Assembly: GCF_001659725.1 (NCBI RefSeq)
Contig: NZ_CP015922.1
Location: forward strand, 496,001 to 560,000
Source: Polynucleobacter wuianus
Lineage (GTDB): Bacteria; Pseudomonadota; Gammaproteobacteria; Burkholderiales; Burkholderiaceae
Length of the DNA stretch: 64,000 nucleotides
Reading direction: 5' to 3'
Shown here one piece after another: positions 6,885 through 15,154 of the stretch (position 1 is the stretch's first letter; each line of letters opens with the position of its first letter). Made by a program: the position numbers and the translations under genes. The notes beneath the pieces were generated by a model. It had not been told where the DNA came from and ran no database searches. It worked only from the letters and a program-made list of their open reading frames with translations.

Positions 6885-7727
6885 ATGACTGACGAAAGCA
6901 CATCCGAACAATATTCATTATTTAATCCCCCTGAGGGGGTAAATAATGGCAAATACACCCCATTAAGAGATGTCAAATATAGCGATTACATAGTCTATGT
7001 TGATGAAAGCGGGGACCATGGCATGCAGACCTTGGACCCAGAGTACCCAGTGTTCGTGCTGGCTTGCTGTGTTTTTCATAAAAGACACTATGCCGAAGTG
7101 GTTGCCCCCTCAGTGCAGGGCTTTAAATTCAAAAATTTTGGGCATGATTTAGTTGTGCTCCATGAGCATGAAATTCGAAAGGAGAAAAAACCTTTTAAAT
7201 TCCAAAATAAAAAGCATAAAAATGGATTTATAGAGGAATTAACAACCATCATCGGTGATGCAAACTTTGTCTTAATTACTTGCGTCATAAATAAGGATGG
7301 ATTGCGCGCAACACCATCTAGCTCAACCAATCCCTATCATCTTGCCCTTGGATTTTGCCTGGAAACTCTGTTTGAGTTTATGCAAGAGAAGTCGCAAGAT
7401 GGGCTATTAACTCATGTGCTTGTTGAGCAGAGAGGCAAGAAGGAGGATGGAGAGCTGGAGCTTGAGTTCAGGCGTATTTGCGATGGCCAAAACAAATACT
7501 CAAAAACTCTTCCATTCGATGTTTATTTTGCTGATAAAAAAGTAAATTCTTCCGGGCTCCAGTTTGCAGACTTGATTGCCCGGCCTGTTGGTTTAAGTAT
7601 TTTGAGGCCGCAGCAAAGCAATAGGGCCTTTGATGTTCTTCGCTCAAAATTCTATTGTGCTGGAGGGCGCAAAGAGGTTGGTAAGGACTTTATTGGGTGG
7701 GGGCTGAAGGTATTTCCTGGACCCTAA
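6885..7727 (+). CDS. DUF3800 domain-containing protein
   Basis: A 280-residue protein with the hallmark DUF3800 motifs: YVDESGDHG near residue 38-46 (Asp40, Glu41, Asp44) and LQFADLIA at 225-232 (Asp229). The acidic residues and the fold expected for the family suggest an RNase H-like nuclease, and such genes are frequent in prophages and defence regions. That role is inference. No SD is obvious. Its stop codon lies only about 7 bases from the end of the minus-strand small RNA's terminator, which marks the end of the accessory region. Confidence 0.75.
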   Translation: MTDESTSEQYSLFNPPEGVNNGKYTPLRDVKYSDYIVYVDESGDHGMQTLDPEYPVFVLACCVFHKRHYAEVVAPSVQGFKFKNFGHDLVVLHEHEIRKEKKPFKFQNKKHKNGFIEELTTIIGDANFVLITCVINKDGLRATPSSSTNPYHLALGFCLETLFEFMQEKSQDGLLTHVLVEQRGKKEDGELELEFRRICDGQNKYSKTLPFDVYFADKKVNSSGLQFADLIARPVGLSILRPQQSNRAFDVLRSKFYCAGGRKEVGKDFIGWGLKVFPGP

Positions 7728-7732
7728 AAAGC

Positions 7733-7792
7733 GAAAAACCCCGATGAAGCTCACCGAGGTTTAGACGCCGACCGGGTTCTCCCAATCCACTT
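7733..7792 (-). ncRNA. Candidate small RNA, about 60 nt, with own promoter and terminator
   Basis: A minus-strand unit without a convincing reading frame. A near-consensus sigma-70 promoter (7799-7826) is followed about 7 bases later by a transcript containing GGGAGAACCC, a small hairpin. It ends with a 10-bp stem (arms 7751-7760 and 7738-7747, loop of 3, two G-U pairs only in the minus-strand RNA) and a T tract (7734-7738). The asymmetry of the G-U pairs shows the terminator works on the minus strand. I do not recognise an RNA family. Confidence 0.5.
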
Positions 7793-7798
7793 GCATTT

Positions 7799-7826
7799 AT
7801 TATAGTATTTTTCGTTAACTGGTCAA
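7799..7826 (-). promoter_or_regulatory. Sigma-70 promoter of the candidate small RNA
   Basis: On the minus strand, TTGACC (7821-7826) and a perfect TATAAT (7799-7804) are separated by 16 bases, about the best sigma-70 match in the window. There is no protein-coding gene in the short interval before the strong terminator, so the product must be a short RNA. Confidence 0.6.
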
Positions 7827-7910
7827 ACAATCGGTTGCAACCTGTTTGCGTTAAGTGGGCTTTACACAAGCCATATTTTCTTACATGGTGGTTACATGAC
7901 TCCAAAAGAC

Positions 7911-7946
7911 TAAAAAGGCTTTCAAGCCGATTGACCTGAAAGCCTT
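7911..7946 (-). terminator. Intrinsic terminator of tRNA-fMet
   Basis: A perfect 10-bp inverted repeat AAGGCTTTCA (7915-7924) and TGAAAGCCTT (7937-7946), with TTTTTA following on the minus strand. It lies directly downstream of the tRNA 3' end (7955). Confidence 0.75.
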
Positions 7947-7954
7947 ATATATAC

Positions 7955-8031
<77 letters not shown>

Positions 8032-8043
8032 TCTGAAGCTGAA

Positions 8044-8073
8044 ATTCTACCATTTTTTGGACCCCTCTGTCGA
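8044..8073 (-). promoter_or_regulatory. Promoter of tRNA-fMet
   Basis: Minus-strand TCGACA (8068-8073) and TAGAAT (8044-8049) with an 18-base spacer and a TGG just before the -10 (extended -10 form). Transcription would begin about 8-12 bases before the tRNA 5' end at 8031. Confidence 0.55.
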
Positions 8074-8186
8074 GGTAAACCTTTAAAAGATGCATAAATA
8101 AGCGGTTTTTTGCCCTAAATTCCAAATTTGACGACTCTATAGAAGGAGTAACATATTGCCACGCAACAACACGCTAGGAACAGTTC

Positions 8187-10130
8187 ATGTCGCTGAGTAA
8201 TCCAGAGTTTTCTGAATCATCCCTATTAAGACCTGTTGAGATCTCTCGTGAGAGCCACCCTCATAAAAAAGGTGCATCGATTGCTTTAATGTTTGCAGCA
8301 ATTGGCGTTGTGTTCGGTGATATTGGTACCAGCCCTTTATATGCGTTGAAAGAATGTTTTAGTCCTGAGCATGGCATTCCCTTTTCGGCTGATGCTGTGT
8401 ATGGCGTCATATCCATGGTTTTTTGGGCTTTTGCAATCGTCGTTTCACTCAAGTATGTGTTGTTTGTGATGCGTGCAAATAATCATGGTGAAGGCGGCAT
8501 CTTAGCGCTCATGGCGTTAGCCCTGAGAACTGCGCCATCAGGCTCCAAGCGATCTTTGTTAATCATTATGGCCGGTGTTTTTGGCGCCTGCATGTTTTAT
8601 GGTGATGCGATTATTACTCCCGCAATCTCAGTGCTTTCTGCCGTTGAGGGTCTTGAAGTTATATCTCCTGACCTCACGCGTTTTATTTTGCCCATTACTG
8701 TTTTAATTCTCGTCATCTTGTTTGTTATTCAAAAAACGGGAACCGATGTTGTTGGAAAACTATTTGGCCCAATTATGGTGATGTGGTTTGTGGTCATAGG
8801 ATTGATGGGCTTGTACCAGGTGGTGCAGCACCCAGCGATCTTTTCTGCAATTAATCCAATGTATGCCATTCACTTTATGGATGAACATGCGTTGCAAGGT
8901 TTTATTGTGTTGGGTGCAGTGTTCTTGGTGCTAACTGGTGCTGAAGCACTGTATGCAGATATGGGTCACTTCGGTATTAAACCTATTCGCATGGGTTGGT
9001 TCTTTATTGTGATGCCAAGCTTACTCTTAAATTACTTTGGGCAAGGCGCAATGTTTTTGGATAACCCCGAAACAATCAGTAATCCATTTTTCTTGATGGT
9101 GCCAGAGAGTTTTGTTTTCCCATTAGTATTGCTTGCAACTGCAGCTACGGTCATTGCATCGCAAGCTGTGATCTCTGGTGCATTTTCAATGACCAGCCAA
9201 GCAATCCTCTTAGGATTTGTGCCGCGTATGAAAGTACGCCATACATCCGATCGTGAAATTGGTCAGATTTATATGCCTTTTGTAAATTGGGCTTTATTAA
9301 TTTTAGTTGTTGCGGTGGTGTTAGCTTTCAAAAAATCTGAAAATCTAGCTGCTGCTTACGGTATTGCTGTAACGACTACCATGATTGTTACTACTTTCCT
9401 GGCCGCTATAGTGATGCGCGTTGTATGGCGCTGGAACACGATCTTGGTTACTCTGGTCATTGGATCATTCTTGGTAGTTGATCTTGCTTTCTTGACTGCT
9501 AACTTATTAAAAATTATGGAAGGGGGTTGGTTTCCACTTCTCTTGGGCGCAGTTTGTTTTTTATTCCTGATGACTTGGTATCAAGGTCGCAAAATCTTGC
9601 GTCAAAATGCGATGAATAATGGCATTGAACTAAAGAGTTTTATTGAATCTTTGATGATGCACCCACCGCATCGTGTTGAGGGTACTGCTATCTTCTTGAC
9701 TGCCCACGTGGATTATTTGCCAGTCTCTTTCCTGCACAATCTTAAACATAATCATGTACTTCACGAGAGAGTTTTTTTCCTCAAGGTCAGTATTTGGGAT
9801 GTGCCTTATGTGAAGGATGGAGAGCGTATTACCTTGCGAGATCTTGGTAATGGCATATATGTAGTTCGTGCTGTCTATGGATTTAATGAGACGCCGGATA
9901 TGGGTCAAATTATCGAATTAATTGAAAAATCATCTGATCTGAAGTTTGACATGATGAATACCTCATTCTTCCTCTCGCGCGACACTATTGTGTCTACTGA
10001 AATTCCAGGGATGGCGATGTGGCGTGAACGCTTGTTCTGCTGGATGTATCAAAATGCAGGCCGCCAATCCGACTTCTTCAAAATTCCTGCGAACCGCTTG
10101 GTTGAGTTGGGCGCGAAGGTGGAAATTTGA
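8187..10130 (+). CDS. kup: Low-affinity potassium transporter Kup
   Basis: A 647-residue inner-membrane K+/H+ symporter of the KUP/HAK/KT family. The family signature GDIGTSPLYA is at residues 44-53, followed by roughly a dozen hydrophobic segments up to about residue 480 and a soluble C-terminal domain of about 165 residues. The length is typical (about 620-650). AGGAAC precedes the ATG. The stop overlaps the TTG start of the next gene (TTGA), so the small periplasmic protein is translationally coupled. It is the first core gene to the right of tRNA-fMet. Confidence 0.95.
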   Translation: MSLSNPEFSESSLLRPVEISRESHPHKKGASIALMFAAIGVVFGDIGTSPLYALKECFSPEHGIPFSADAVYGVISMVFWAFAIVVSLKYVLFVMRANNHGEGGILALMALALRTAPSGSKRSLLIIMAGVFGACMFYGDAIITPAISVLSAVEGLEVISPDLTRFILPITVLILVILFVIQKTGTDVVGKLFGPIMVMWFVVIGLMGLYQVVQHPAIFSAINPMYAIHFMDEHALQGFIVLGAVFLVLTGAEALYADMGHFGIKPIRMGWFFIVMPSLLLNYFGQGAMFLDNPETISNPFFLMVPESFVFPLVLLATAATVIASQAVISGAFSMTSQAILLGFVPRMKVRHTSDREIGQIYMPFVNWALLILVVAVVLAFKKSENLAAAYGIAVTTTMIVTTFLAAIVMRVVWRWNTILVTLVIGSFLVVDLAFLTANLLKIMEGGWFPLLLGAVCFLFLMTWYQGRKILRQNAMNNGIELKSFIESLMMHPPHRVEGTAIFLTAHVDYLPVSFLHNLKHNHVLHERVFFLKVSIWDVPYVKDGERITLRDLGNGIYVVRAVYGFNETPDMGQIIELIEKSSDLKFDMMNTSFFLSRDTIVSTEIPGMAMWRERLFCWMYQNAGRQSDFFKIPANRLVELGAKVEI

Positions 10131-10636
10131 GAAAACACTTTTCTCTAAAATCCAAAATATTCATTGGAATATTTTTATTAGTTAGCTCTATTAGTGGCCT
10201 GGCTTTGGCTACTCCTGCCGAAGAGACTGAGCTAGCGAAGTTGGATAAGATCGAGGCTGAACTTGAGCTGCAAAGAGATTGGGCTAAGTACCGCTGGAAT
10301 AAAGCCTCTACTGATTGTTATCAAAACTACTGGGTGAACTATTGCTTACGAAGTGCTAGAGCAGATTACCGCAAAGAGATCGATCCAATTAGCGAGCAAG
10401 AGCGTGCTTTGCATGAAGTCCAGCGCAATCTACGTAAAAGTATTAAGGATCAAGAAGATCAAAAACGTGCTGCTGAGCGTGCCGCTCCAGAAAAGGCTGC
10501 TGAGCGTGCTGATAACCAGCGTGAATTTGAGGACAAGCAAAAAGCAGCAGCAGCTAGGGCGGCTGACTTAGAGCAGCGTCGTAAAGATGCCCCTAAGCGT
10601 GCTCAGGAAAATAAAGCGGGCACTCAGCTCGATTAA
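10127..10636 (+). CDS. Secreted/periplasmic coiled-coil protein of unknown function
   Basis: A 169-residue protein starting at TTG inside the kup stop (TTGA overlap). It has a clear signal peptide: a basic N-terminus, a hydrophobic core (about 11-24) and an ALA cleavage site near residue 28. The mature part has two cysteines (DCYQNYWVNYC) that could form a disulfide. From about residue 95 to the end it is an Ala/Glu/Lys/Arg-rich coiled coil. No family name recognised. Coupling to kup suggests an envelope role, but this is only positional. Confidence 0.7.
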   Translation: MRKHFSLKSKIFIGIFLLVSSISGLALATPAEETELAKLDKIEAELELQRDWAKYRWNKASTDCYQNYWVNYCLRSARADYRKEIDPISEQERALHEVQRNLRKSIKDQEDQKRAAERAAPEKAAERADNQREFEDKQKAAAARAADLEQRRKDAPKRAQENKAGTQLD

Positions 10637-10673
10637 TTTCTTCTCCATATCAATTTAATTTATTAGGCAACTC

Positions 10674-12038
10674 TTGGCTAAAGTCAAAACGGTTTATATC
10701 TGCCAATCTTGTGGCGGTACTTCTGCAAAATGGCAAGGACAATGTCCTTCATGTCAGGCTTGGAACACCATGGAAGAAGGATTGCCTGAGACAAGTTCTA
10801 ACTCACGGTTTCAGGGCTTAGCGCAATCATTGCCAAGACAAAAGCTTTCTGCGATTGCCGCTGAAGATTTGCCACGCTTTAGTACAGGTGTTGAGGAGTT
10901 TGATCGCGTGTTGGGTGGCGGTTTGGTTCCCGGTGGTGTGGTTCTATTGGGTGGTGATCCGGGTATCGGTAAGTCCACACTGTTATTGCAAGCATTAGCG
11001 GAGATGAGCTCTGCTGGTATGAATGTTCTCTATAGTAGTGGTGAAGAATCGGCGGCACAAATTGCATTGCGTGCAAAACGAATTGCTCTAAATGCTCCAC
11101 AACTTGAAGTCTTGGCAGAAATTCAATTGGAAAAACTCATTTCCATTATGGATACCGTGAAGCCACAAGTGTTGGTCGTGGATTCTATTCAGACTCTGTA
11201 CTCTGAAGTACTAAGTTCTGCACCAGGATCCGTGGCGCAAGTTCGAGAGTGCGCCGCTCAATTGACTAGAGCGGCAAAATCTAGTGGTATCTGTGTATTG
11301 ATGGTGGGTCACGTTACTAAAGACGGGCACTTGGCTGGCCCACGGGTCTTAGAGCATATCGTCGATACCGTGCTGTATTTTGAGGGCGATACCCATTCAT
11401 CATTCCGCTTAGTGCGCTCAATTAAAAATCGTTTTGGCGCTGTGAATGAGCTCGGTGTATTTGCGATGACTGAAAAGGGTCTGCGGGGTGTCACTAATCC
11501 GTCGGCCATTTTCTTGTCGCAACATGAGCAAATGGTTCCAGGCGCTTGCGTATTGGTTACTCAGGAGGGTAGTAGACCGCTCTTGGTAGAAATTCAGGCG
11601 CTGGTTGATACTGCGCATGTACCAAATCCACGCCGTCTAGCGGTTGGCTTAGAGCAAGCTCGTCTTGCAATGCTTCTAGCGGTATTGCATCGCCATGCGG
11701 GTGTTGCTTGCTTTGATCAGGATGTTTTCTTAAATGCAGTTGGCGGTGTGAAGATTTCAGAGCCAGCTGCTGACTTGGCAGTGTTGTTGGCAATTCAGTC
11801 ATCGATTCGTAATCGGGCATTGCCTAAAGAGTTGATCGTATTTGGTGAAGTTGGTTTAGCGGGAGAGATTCGTCCATGCCCGCGTGGTCAAGAGCGACTT
11901 AAGGAGGCTGCCAAGCTTGGTTTTACGGTAGCCATTATTCCAAAAGCAAATATGCCAAAGACCAAGATTCCGGGATTAAAAGTGATTCCAGTAGAGCGAA
12001 TTGATCAGGCAATCGCAGCGGCTGCAGAACTGAGTTAA
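10674..12038 (+). CDS. radA: DNA repair protein RadA
   Basis: A 454-residue RecA-like ATPase that aids branch migration in recombination repair. It has a C4 zinc finger at C10, C13, C24 and C27, Walker A GGDPGIGKST (93-102), Walker B LVVDS (167-171), the RadA-specific KNRFG motif (251-255) and a C-terminal Lon-like domain (GEVGLAGEIRP). The start is TTG at 10674, required to include the zinc finger; no ATG exists before it. It stands 37 bases after the coiled-coil gene and may share its transcript. Confidence 0.95.
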   Translation: MAKVKTVYICQSCGGTSAKWQGQCPSCQAWNTMEEGLPETSSNSRFQGLAQSLPRQKLSAIAAEDLPRFSTGVEEFDRVLGGGLVPGGVVLLGGDPGIGKSTLLLQALAEMSSAGMNVLYSSGEESAAQIALRAKRIALNAPQLEVLAEIQLEKLISIMDTVKPQVLVVDSIQTLYSEVLSSAPGSVAQVRECAAQLTRAAKSSGICVLMVGHVTKDGHLAGPRVLEHIVDTVLYFEGDTHSSFRLVRSIKNRFGAVNELGVFAMTEKGLRGVTNPSAIFLSQHEQMVPGACVLVTQEGSRPLLVEIQALVDTAHVPNPRRLAVGLEQARLAMLLAVLHRHAGVACFDQDVFLNAVGGVKISEPAADLAVLLAIQSSIRNRALPKELIVFGEVGLAGEIRPCPRGQERLKEAAKLGFTVAIIPKANMPKTKIPGLKVIPVERIDQAIAAAAELS

Positions 12039-12051
12039 AACCTTCCATTCA

Positions 12052-12948
12052 TTAACGTAGATCTTCTGCTTGTATTAAGAGCACTTGCTCTTCGCCTGCA
12101 GAAACTTCCATCCAAATCGCTGGAATTTGTGGGAAGGCTCTTTTAAAGTTCTCATACTCATTGCCAATTTCAATCAGAATGGCGCCGCGCTCTGAAAGAT
12201 AATCTGGAGCTTGAGCAACAATTCTACGAATGAGATCCATGCCGTCATCACCACCCGCAAGCGCAAGTTCTGGCTCGGCATGATATTCAGCAGGCAGCGC
12301 ACTCATTGAAGTGGCATTTACATAGGGCGGATTACAGATGATCAGATCAAAAAGATTATCTTCATTGGGCTCTGGTAAGGCATCCCATAGATCTCCATCA
12401 AAAAGCTCTACTTGAGAATTAAGGCCATGACGATCAATGTTACGTGCGGCAACGGAGAGGGCTGGCAGGCTAATGTCACAGGCGCTAACGTGAATGTCTG
12501 GACATGAGAGGGCTAACAAGATCGCTAGAGACCCATTGCCTGTACATAAATCTAGGACATTGCCATCGGCAGGTAACCAGGACTCTAAGGATCCATCCAC
12601 GATGAGTTCGGCAATCCAAGAACGTGGAACGATGCTTTGCTCGCTACAAAAAAACGGTACGCCCATCAACCAAGCTTCACCCAAAATATAGGCCAGTGGT
12701 TTGCGGGTAGAAATTCTTTGATCTGCTACAGCGTATGCTTTCTGCTGCTGTTCACTTGAGAATTCTTGTTCTAGATGATCTAGCGCTTCAGATGGGCTCA
12801 GGTCGAGTTGCTTGCTCACAATCCATAGGGCTTCACTTTGGGCATCAATGGCGCCATGCCCATAATGTAAATTTGCTGCTTCTAGTTTTTGTGCAATTTG
12901 TTCAATGCACTGATTGACTGTCATCGCTTGCGAAGGCTCAGGGTCCAT
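12052..12948 (-). CDS. prmB: Ribosomal protein uL3 glutamine methyltransferase PrmB
   Basis: A 298-residue SAM-dependent N5-glutamine methyltransferase. Motif I is DLCTGNGSL (133-141) and the NPPY catalytic motif is at 206-209. The SIVPRSWIAELI segment (105-116) is of the PrmB type rather than the release-factor enzyme PrmC. It methylates ribosomal protein uL3. It is convergent with radA, 13 bases apart, and lies downstream of dapE on the minus strand. The start is not firmly fixed: an internal ATG at codon 9 is possible. Confidence 0.85.
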   Translation of the reverse strand: MDPEPSQAMTVNQCIEQIAQKLEAANLHYGHGAIDAQSEALWIVSKQLDLSPSEALDHLEQEFSSEQQQKAYAVADQRISTRKPLAYILGEAWLMGVPFFCSEQSIVPRSWIAELIVDGSLESWLPADGNVLDLCTGNGSLAILLALSCPDIHVSACDISLPALSVAARNIDRHGLNSQVELFDGDLWDALPEPNEDNLFDLIICNPPYVNATSMSALPAEYHAEPELALAGGDDGMDLIRRIVAQAPDYLSERGAILIEIGNEYENFKRAFPQIPAIWMEVSAGEEQVLLIQAEDLR

Positions 12949-12993
12949 GATGGATAAATTGTGATTTAGAGGGGGAGGTAAATAGGCAGACGC

Positions 12994-14145
12994 TTAAGCA
13001 ATGAGTTGCTCAAGGGTTTTGCGATAAATATTTTTGAGTGGCTCAACATCATCAACAATGACGCACTCATTGATTTTGTGGCTGGTTGCATTTAAAGGGC
13101 CAAATTCCACCACCTCTTTGCAGATTTTGGCAATAAAGCGTCCATCGCTAGTACCACCAGTAGTTGAAAGCTCTGTATCAACTTGAGTTTCGGCTTTAAT
13201 CGCAGCGCGTAAAGCACCGGCTAAATCACCATCACCAGTAATAAAGGGGCTACCACCTAGCACCCAGTCAATCTCAAACTCTAGGCCAGCATTATTAAGA
13301 ATAGTTTCAAGACGCTCACGCAATTGCTCTGGCATGCTTTCTGTGGAGAAACGGAAATTAAAGTCAATTACCAAATCGCCAGGGATAACATTATTCGCGC
13401 CGGTACCGGCATGAACATTTGAGATTTGAAAACTCGTTGGCTGAAAATATTGATTTCCTTTATCCCACTCGGTTTCGACCAAAGCAGTAATTGCAGGCGC
13501 AGAGAGATGAATTGGATTTTTGCCAAGGTGAGGGTAGGCAATATGCGCTTGAATACCTTTGATTTTCACTTTGCCAGATAAAGAACCGCGACGACCATTT
13601 TTAATCATGTCACCCAATTGATCGACGGAAGTAGGTTCACCAATCACGCAGTAATCCAAGCGTTGGCCCTGTTTTTGCAAGCGCTCGCACATGATGACGG
13701 TGCCATCATTAGCTGGACCTTCTTCATCGCTAGTAATCAAGAAGGCAATACTTCCTTGGTGATCTGGATGGGCTGTTACAAATTCTTCGGTAGCAACTAC
13801 AAAGCCTGCTAAAGAAGTTTTCATATCAGCAGCGCCACGTCCGTAAAGCATACCGTCCCGAATCGTTGGCTTGAATGGATCGCTAGTCCATTTTTCAAGG
13901 GGGCCAGTTGGCACGACATCAGTATGACCAGCAAACATCAAGACTTTGCCTTGATCGCCAGCTTTACCTTTTTTAATCGCCCACAAGTTTGTTACTTGAA
14001 AATTGTCGGGACCACTTACAACACTTTCAGTATGAAAACCAATTGCTTGTAAGCGTTTAGCTATTAAATCTTGGCAGCCACCATCAGCCGGTGTTACGGA
14101 ATAGCAAGCAATGAGAGCTTCGGTTAGCTCGAGGGTGGCGCTCAT
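12994..14145 (-). CDS. dapE: Succinyl-diaminopimelate desuccinylase DapE
   Basis: A 383-residue M20-family zinc hydrolase of the succinylase branch of lysine and diaminopimelate synthesis. It converts N-succinyl-LL-diaminopimelate to LL-diaminopimelate. Metal ligands and catalytic residues are visible: H74 and D76 in GHTDVVPTGP, D107 in GRGAADMKTS, and E141-E142 in SDEEGPA. The typical length is about 375-385. It lies 6 bases downstream of dapD on the same strand, so the two consecutive pathway enzymes are co-transcribed. Confidence 0.95.
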   Translation of the reverse strand: MSATLELTEALIACYSVTPADGGCQDLIAKRLQAIGFHTESVVSGPDNFQVTNLWAIKKGKAGDQGKVLMFAGHTDVVPTGPLEKWTSDPFKPTIRDGMLYGRGAADMKTSLAGFVVATEEFVTAHPDHQGSIAFLITSDEEGPANDGTVIMCERLQKQGQRLDYCVIGEPTSVDQLGDMIKNGRRGSLSGKVKIKGIQAHIAYPHLGKNPIHLSAPAITALVETEWDKGNQYFQPTSFQISNVHAGTGANNVIPGDLVIDFNFRFSTESMPEQLRERLETILNNAGLEFEIDWVLGGSPFITGDGDLAGALRAAIKAETQVDTELSTTGGTSDGRFIAKICKEVVEFGPLNATSHKINECVIVDDVEPLKNIYRKTLEQLIA

Positions 14146-14151
14146 AGATTT

Positions 14152-14979
14152 TTAGTCGCGAAGAAGTTCGTTGATGGCAGTCTTAGCTCTAGTTTGAGCA
14201 TCGACCTTTTTCACAATGATGGCGGCATACAAGCTGTATTTGCCACAAGCGGAAGGTAGGGAGCCAGGAACAACCACAGAGCCTGCTGGCACGCGACCGT
14301 AGTGAACTTCACCAGTTTCACGATCGTAGATCTTGGTGCTTTGACCAATATAGACGCCCATGGATAAAACGGCGTTTTCTTCGATAACTACACCTTCAAC
14401 CACTTCAGAGCGGGCGCCGATAAAGCAGTTATCTTCAATAATGACTGGGCCGGCTTGAATTGGTTCTAAAACGCCACCAATACCAACCCCGCCAGAAAGG
14501 TGCACGTTTTTACCAATCTGAGCGCATGAACCAACAGTTGCCCAGGTATCAACCATAGTGCCTTCACCTACATAAGCGCCAATATTGACGTAAGAAGGCA
14601 TCAAAACAGCGTTTTTACCGATAAAGGAGCCACGGCGGGCTACAGCAGGTGGAACAACACGGAAACCGCCAGCAGCAAAGTCAGCAGCGGTATAGCCTTC
14701 AAACTTGCTAGGAACCTTGTCATAGAACTGGGTATAGCCTCCAGCACTCATTGGAATATTGTCTTCAAGGCGGAAAGAGAGCAAGACGGCTTTCTTAACC
14801 CATTGATTTACTTCCCACTTGCCTACAGAGCGACGCTCCGCAACCCGAATGGTGCCGGCATTGAGGCCTTCCAAGACTGCATTTACGGCACTCCGGACGT
14901 CCCCAGGGGCGCTGTTTGGTGAGAGGTCTGCGCGGTTTTCCCAGGCTTGTTCAATGATGCTTTGTGGTGATTGGCTCAT
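14152..14979 (-). CDS. dapD: Tetrahydrodipicolinate N-succinyltransferase DapD
   Basis: A 275-residue left-handed beta-helix acyltransferase that succinylates tetrahydrodipicolinate, the step before aminotransfer and DapE. A helical N-terminal domain (1-100) is followed by hexapeptide repeats (about 105-225; for example VNIGAYVGEGTMVDTWATVG) and a short C-terminal domain. The length matches the family (273-275). It is the first gene of the minus-strand dapD-dapE-prmB group and divergent from smc; the 175-base space between them must hold both promoters. Confidence 0.95.
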   Translation of the reverse strand: MSQSPQSIIEQAWENRADLSPNSAPGDVRSAVNAVLEGLNAGTIRVAERRSVGKWEVNQWVKKAVLLSFRLEDNIPMSAGGYTQFYDKVPSKFEGYTAADFAAGGFRVVPPAVARRGSFIGKNAVLMPSYVNIGAYVGEGTMVDTWATVGSCAQIGKNVHLSGGVGIGGVLEPIQAGPVIIEDNCFIGARSEVVEGVVIEENAVLSMGVYIGQSTKIYDRETGEVHYGRVPAGSVVVPGSLPSACGKYSLYAAIIVKKVDAQTRAKTAINELLRD

Positions 14980-15154
14980 GCTTTTCAGTTAACTATCAGA
15001 TTGTTAAGGGATTTTGTCCCTGAAGGTGAATTTATCATTATATCGATGGGGCAAAAACGCGTCCAAGTAGCCCTAAGCTTGCTATCATCTTCCCACTTTA
15101 GATGTAAATATTTACCCTTTTATTTGAACCTCTTTTTTCCCTGCAAAGTACGCC

